DNA from: Lingula anatina
Lineage: Eukaryota; Brachiopoda; Lingulata; Lingulida; Lingulidae
Assembly (NCBI RefSeq): GCF_001039355.2
Contig: NW_019774925.1
Span: forward strand, 428,774 to 481,434
Reading direction: 5' to 3'
DNA: 52,661 bases
Part shown: piece by piece, positions 48,877 through 52,661 of the stretch
Layout of the letters: the number at the start of each line of letters is the position of its first letter
How positions within the stretch are numbered: position 1 is the first letter of the stretch
Made by a program: the position numbers and the translations under genes
Notes under the pieces: model-generated
What the model was told of the DNA's origin: nothing
Seen by the model: only the letters and a program-made list of their open reading frames with translations
The model's database searches: none

Positions 48877-50279
48877 TATATGGTCTAAAACACTGCCATT
48901 TCTGTTTTATAATCACTGCTTTGATATTGAAATAAAATTAACTGTTTATATGATGGTGGTGTTCAGTTATAAAAACATGAGTGTTTGTTTTACACATAAA
49001 TAGCTGCACCACATATGATATCTTTTAAGGGTGGATTTTGTTGCTATGCATGAAGACGGTCTGATTTATCTTGAAAGACTCTTTGAAATATAAAATTAAG
49101 TTTTTATTTTTAAATTGACTATTTAAGATTGTCAGCCCTGGACTGAAGTCTGTCAGCTTGGATTGCTGGATCTGTCCCCACATTTTTACCCATAGTAAAT
49201 TAATCAATACTGCTAGTTGGAATAAAACACCATTTTTATCTTGTATATCTTACACATTGTAAAGAATTATTTTTCTTACCATCATATAAGTTAAACACAT
49301 CTTTTCTATGAGGAAAAATCATGAATTTTACAGGTACTTTAATTTTAAAGTAAGAAACGAACTTCTTTAAATGAGATATTTCTTATTGAATGGAAGCAAC
49401 AAATTAGTTCTTTTTTATGCAGTAAAAGCACACAAATGCTTTACAGAAATATAATTTTTGTAATTATAAAATTATGTATCTGAAAGTTTGATAATTTTTG
49501 CCCACTGAAAAGATTGGATTGGATATATTCTTTGATCATAAGTATTAATCATTGAGTCAAGATTTTTTTCCTATAGTAAAATATTGTTTTACGACAGTAA
49601 GTACAGCCGTAATTGTCTTTATAATACCAAATTGGATTTTTATTTACTTAGATTTATTTTGTACTTTTAAATTTAACTAAGATTGTTGTAAATGTGACAC
49701 CAAGTTGACAGAAGAACAAATTGTCTTTGCAATGCCAATTGACCATTGTTGAAAAATTTGCACATTTTCTTGGAATCACTTCTCCACTTAAAAGTTTTAG
49801 CCTAAGAGCATGTAAGCAAATGAAACTGAAAGACAGTTTCTCAATTGGTTAAACATATCAGTGGAACAATGTGAAAGTATCTGCAGATCCTCCATATTTG
49901 GATAAAACAATTAAATTGTACCACCTAAAAATTCTTTACACATTTATTTCATTTGCTGATAATTTTTTATCACACATGCACATGTACATGTATATGTGTT
50001 TCGCCATATCTTTACAAATGGAAGAAGGGTTATGAAAGCTGTGACCCTGCCCCATCTTCTGGTAAATCAGAAGGCCAAATACCCCCTGGTTTTTGTGTCT
50101 AATTGGTGTACAGCTGTATGTGTGGAGTCTGGGACAGATCATGTATGAGGACTTGGTAAGATAAGATGCCCCCCATATGTTATTTTCCCACACTTGTCCT
50201 TCACATTTTACTTCAGCTGTGGCTGTGTCAGGGGGGCTTGACCACCAGGGATATCATTATTTGAATTACAAGAAACTAA
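48877..50279. other. intergenic DNA, copy 2
   Basis: A duplicate of 42141-44127 with small indels and one deletion of about 551 bp that removes the orphan module relic. No gene is seen. Confidence 0.6.
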
Positions 50280-52288
50280 ATGATGGGTGTGTTTACAGCA
50301 TTTTTGGCATGTCTCTTAGGTAAGTATATATTAGGTTTAGTATACATTTTATAATTATGTCAAAGAAACCAGTTTTGTTAAAAAAAAAGGAGAGATGACA
50401 GGTTAAAGGATTGCAGCTCAATTATTTGGCATTGTATTTTTGGATTGACCACTTCTAGGGCTCGATCATCATGTCATCATATCTAAGTAAATATTACTAA
50501 AAATGACATGACAAACTTCAGTTATTCTTTCATTTTTACCATGCCAAATATAGATGAAATCTGCAAACCCAATATGACTTGCAATGCATATTATTGGCCT
50601 TAATTACTCTCACTTTCCAGTGTCTTTTGTGCTTGGCCAGCAGGCCTGTATTAGTAAGCTTTGTCCGGAGGAATATATACCAGTATGTGGCTCTGATATG
50701 ATGACATATGGTAAGTTAATGGGACAGACTTTTAACCTTCACTATATTCCTTATTTATCTGTGCATAGTGGATTTTTTCTTGCTGTAGCTAGGGTCTGTA
50801 CCTCATTATATCAATGAAGAATTGGCAAAAGCTAGCAAATGTTTTTTAGTGTACTTTGCATTTCATATTATCTTGTTTGAATTTTGACGATGGTTTTCAA
50901 CAATGAATTGTTTTTGTTACTAAGATTAAAATGTACTTGTTACAATTTCAGGAAATGACTGTGAACTGGAAATTGCTGTTTGCATCTTTAATGGAAAAGG
51001 ACAGACATTGTCAAAGATTGGTGATGGAGAGTGTTCTCAATTTACCACTACTACAGTGAAAACAACTACAATAAAACCAACCACAACTACGAAGCCAACT
51101 ACCACTGCTGAACCAACAACCACAGTACCAACAACAACAACAACAACAGTACCAACCACCACAAAACCAACAACCACAGTACCAACCACCACGGAACCAA
51201 CAACCACAGTACCAACAACCACAGTAACAACCACCACAGTACCAACCACCACAGAACCAACCACCACAGTACCAACAACCACAGTACCAACAACCACAGT
51301 ACCAACAACCACAGAACCAACAACCACAGTACCAACAACCACAGTACCAACAACCACAGTGCCAACCACCACAGTGCCAACCACCGCAGAACCAACAACC
51401 ACAGTAGCAATCACCACAGAACCAACATCCACAACAGTACCGCCAACTACCAGTACCACAATGAAAATAACCACAACTACTAAACCTTCAACAACACCAA
51501 AATGTGTGTATGGTGGCTGTGGCTCTAAACAGTATGTGTGTGGTACTGATGGCAAGACATACCTTTGTGAGTATTATCAATTAATGTATGGTAGTAAATT
51601 AACAGTGTAACAATTAAGCTTACAAAGGGCATTAATGATAAACAGTTCAGACTTATTCACATATTTAAGCAATGTGATTTTGATTCTTTAAGCTAGAACA
51701 TGTTTAATAATAAAAAAAAAGATTAAAAAGTCATTAATTTATTTAAGTGCTTGTGAATATGATGGATGGAATGTAAACTTCTTGTAGTAAATCTAATATG
51801 TCAAACTTAACTGACTCATTATATTGCACAAAACAATGGGTAATTACCCAGTAGAAAGGTGACAGGCCTGGAATAAATTTTTTTAAAAAGCAAATAGAAT
51901 TTATTTCATGATATACCCAGTTTATTTTCATTATAAACTAATTACAATCATATCTTGAAAATATATAGATATTGGAGTGAATGAAGTGTTTAAAATATGT
52001 GAGTTGTCATCCTGTTTGGATTCAAATGTTCCATTCAAGGTGCAAATCATTTGGACCATGTTAATTGCCGTAGTGGCAGTAATGTTAAGATTGAACGTTA
52101 TGGGCGTTGTTTAAAGACCACTCCAGTACCCACAACAGTGACCACAACTACTCCTTCAACAACTACAACTACTACTACTACCACTGTACCAACTCATACC
52201 ACAAAATATCCTGGATTTGGGGTTTGTGACTACAATGGGTGTCCAAGTATTCAGTGGCTATGTGGAACTGATGGAAAATCCTATATCT
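50280..52288 (+). CDS. Kazal-mucin gene 5' (second copy, runs off window)
   Basis: Exons 50280-50319, 50621-50710, 50952-51566 and 52040-52288, matching gene 5 exon for exon. The mucin exon is 42 bp (14 codons) longer than in gene 5 and the second linker 9 bp longer; both keep frame. One Ser-to-Phe change falls in the signal peptide. Module a, the b modules and their cysteines are intact. The exon ends in phase 1 at SYI, so the gene continues beyond the right edge. Confidence 0.83.
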
Positions 52289-52602
52289 GTGAGTTATTGG
52301 GATATATTTAAATTGAAGCATTATTCGTCTCTTAATATGTTTGGATGGTTTAAGATTTTACCATAACAAAGATTGTATACAATAACAAAGATTATATTCA
52401 TTCTGGGAAACAATTGAAATCTATTATGCCCTATGATATAGTGCCTATCAGTACAAACTAATGTAGGTCCTATATGTGACTTTTTAAAAGTATTATTTTG
52501 AATATAATTTGAATTTGATTTTTTTTGTAAAAAACATCATTATAATTGATACCGGTTATTGGTTTCTTGCTTATTTTTGGTTTCGAGTTCCCATAAATCA
52601 TT

Positions 52603-52606
<4 letters not shown>
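52289..52606. other. intron of gene 5'
   Basis: Matches the intron after gene 5 exon 4 up to about 52484, then departs where the gene 5 copy carries the repeat insertion. No exon is seen. Confidence 0.6.

Positions 52607-52655
<49 letters not shown>
52607..52655. repeat. (CT)n microsatellite
   Basis: About 24 CT units at the right edge of the window. Confidence 0.95.
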
Positions 52656-52660
<5 letters not shown>

Positions 52661-52661
52661 G

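Overview
This is nuclear DNA from an AT-rich invertebrate animal. Genes are split by introns with GT-AG signals, poly(A) signals are AATAAA-like, and there are many microsatellites, MITE-like elements and a 5'-truncated LINE. The style of the repeats and introns suggests a marine lophotrochozoan, possibly a mollusc, but no sequence here proves the phylum. No prokaryotic or viral gene was recognised. Single N bases at 38105, 40061 and 46825 mark assembly gaps or uncertain joins.

Layout. (1) 1-15.5 kb, + strand: an ERO1 endoplasmic-reticulum oxidoreductase gene whose first exon(s) lie outside the window or were not found. Its inner active-site exon is present twice, 72 bp apart, with the same length and phase and good splice sites. 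This looks like a mutually exclusive exon pair that would give two ERO1 isoforms. (2) 16.6-21.9 kb, - strand: a small F-box protein gene with an unrecognised C-terminal part, tail-to-tail with ERO1. (3) 22.1-24.6 kb, + strand: CISD2, a 2Fe-2S CDGSH protein, head-to-head with the F-box gene across about 250 bp.

(4) 25.3 kb to the end, + strand: a tandem array of secreted proteins combining Kazal-like modules with Thr/Pro-rich, mucin-like linkers. There are four complete genes (1, 2, 3 and 4, though gene 4 carries a gap), one gene (5) cut off by a gap, and a second copy of the gene 4-gene 5 block (4' and 5') that runs off the right edge. Three module types occur: 'a', an ordinary six-Cys Kazal domain next to the signal peptide; 'b', Kazal-like with the fourth Cys moved two residues towards TY; and 'c', a terminal Kazal-like domain. 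Nearly every domain is split by a phase-1 intron just after the TY motif, so the exons are symmetric and easily duplicated. The residue expected to dictate protease specificity (P1) differs from module to module.

The second block (46826-52661) is nearly identical to 40062-46270. It begins exactly at an N inside the same mucin exon that contains the N of gene 4. It is therefore either a recent tandem duplication or an unmerged alternative haplotype. A decayed orphan module exon at about 42.9 kb shows older gene loss in the array.

The strongest candidates for something undescribed are the ERO1 active-site exon switch, which also toggles an N-glycosylation sequon, and the Kazal-mucin family with its displaced cysteine and phase-1 exon grammar.
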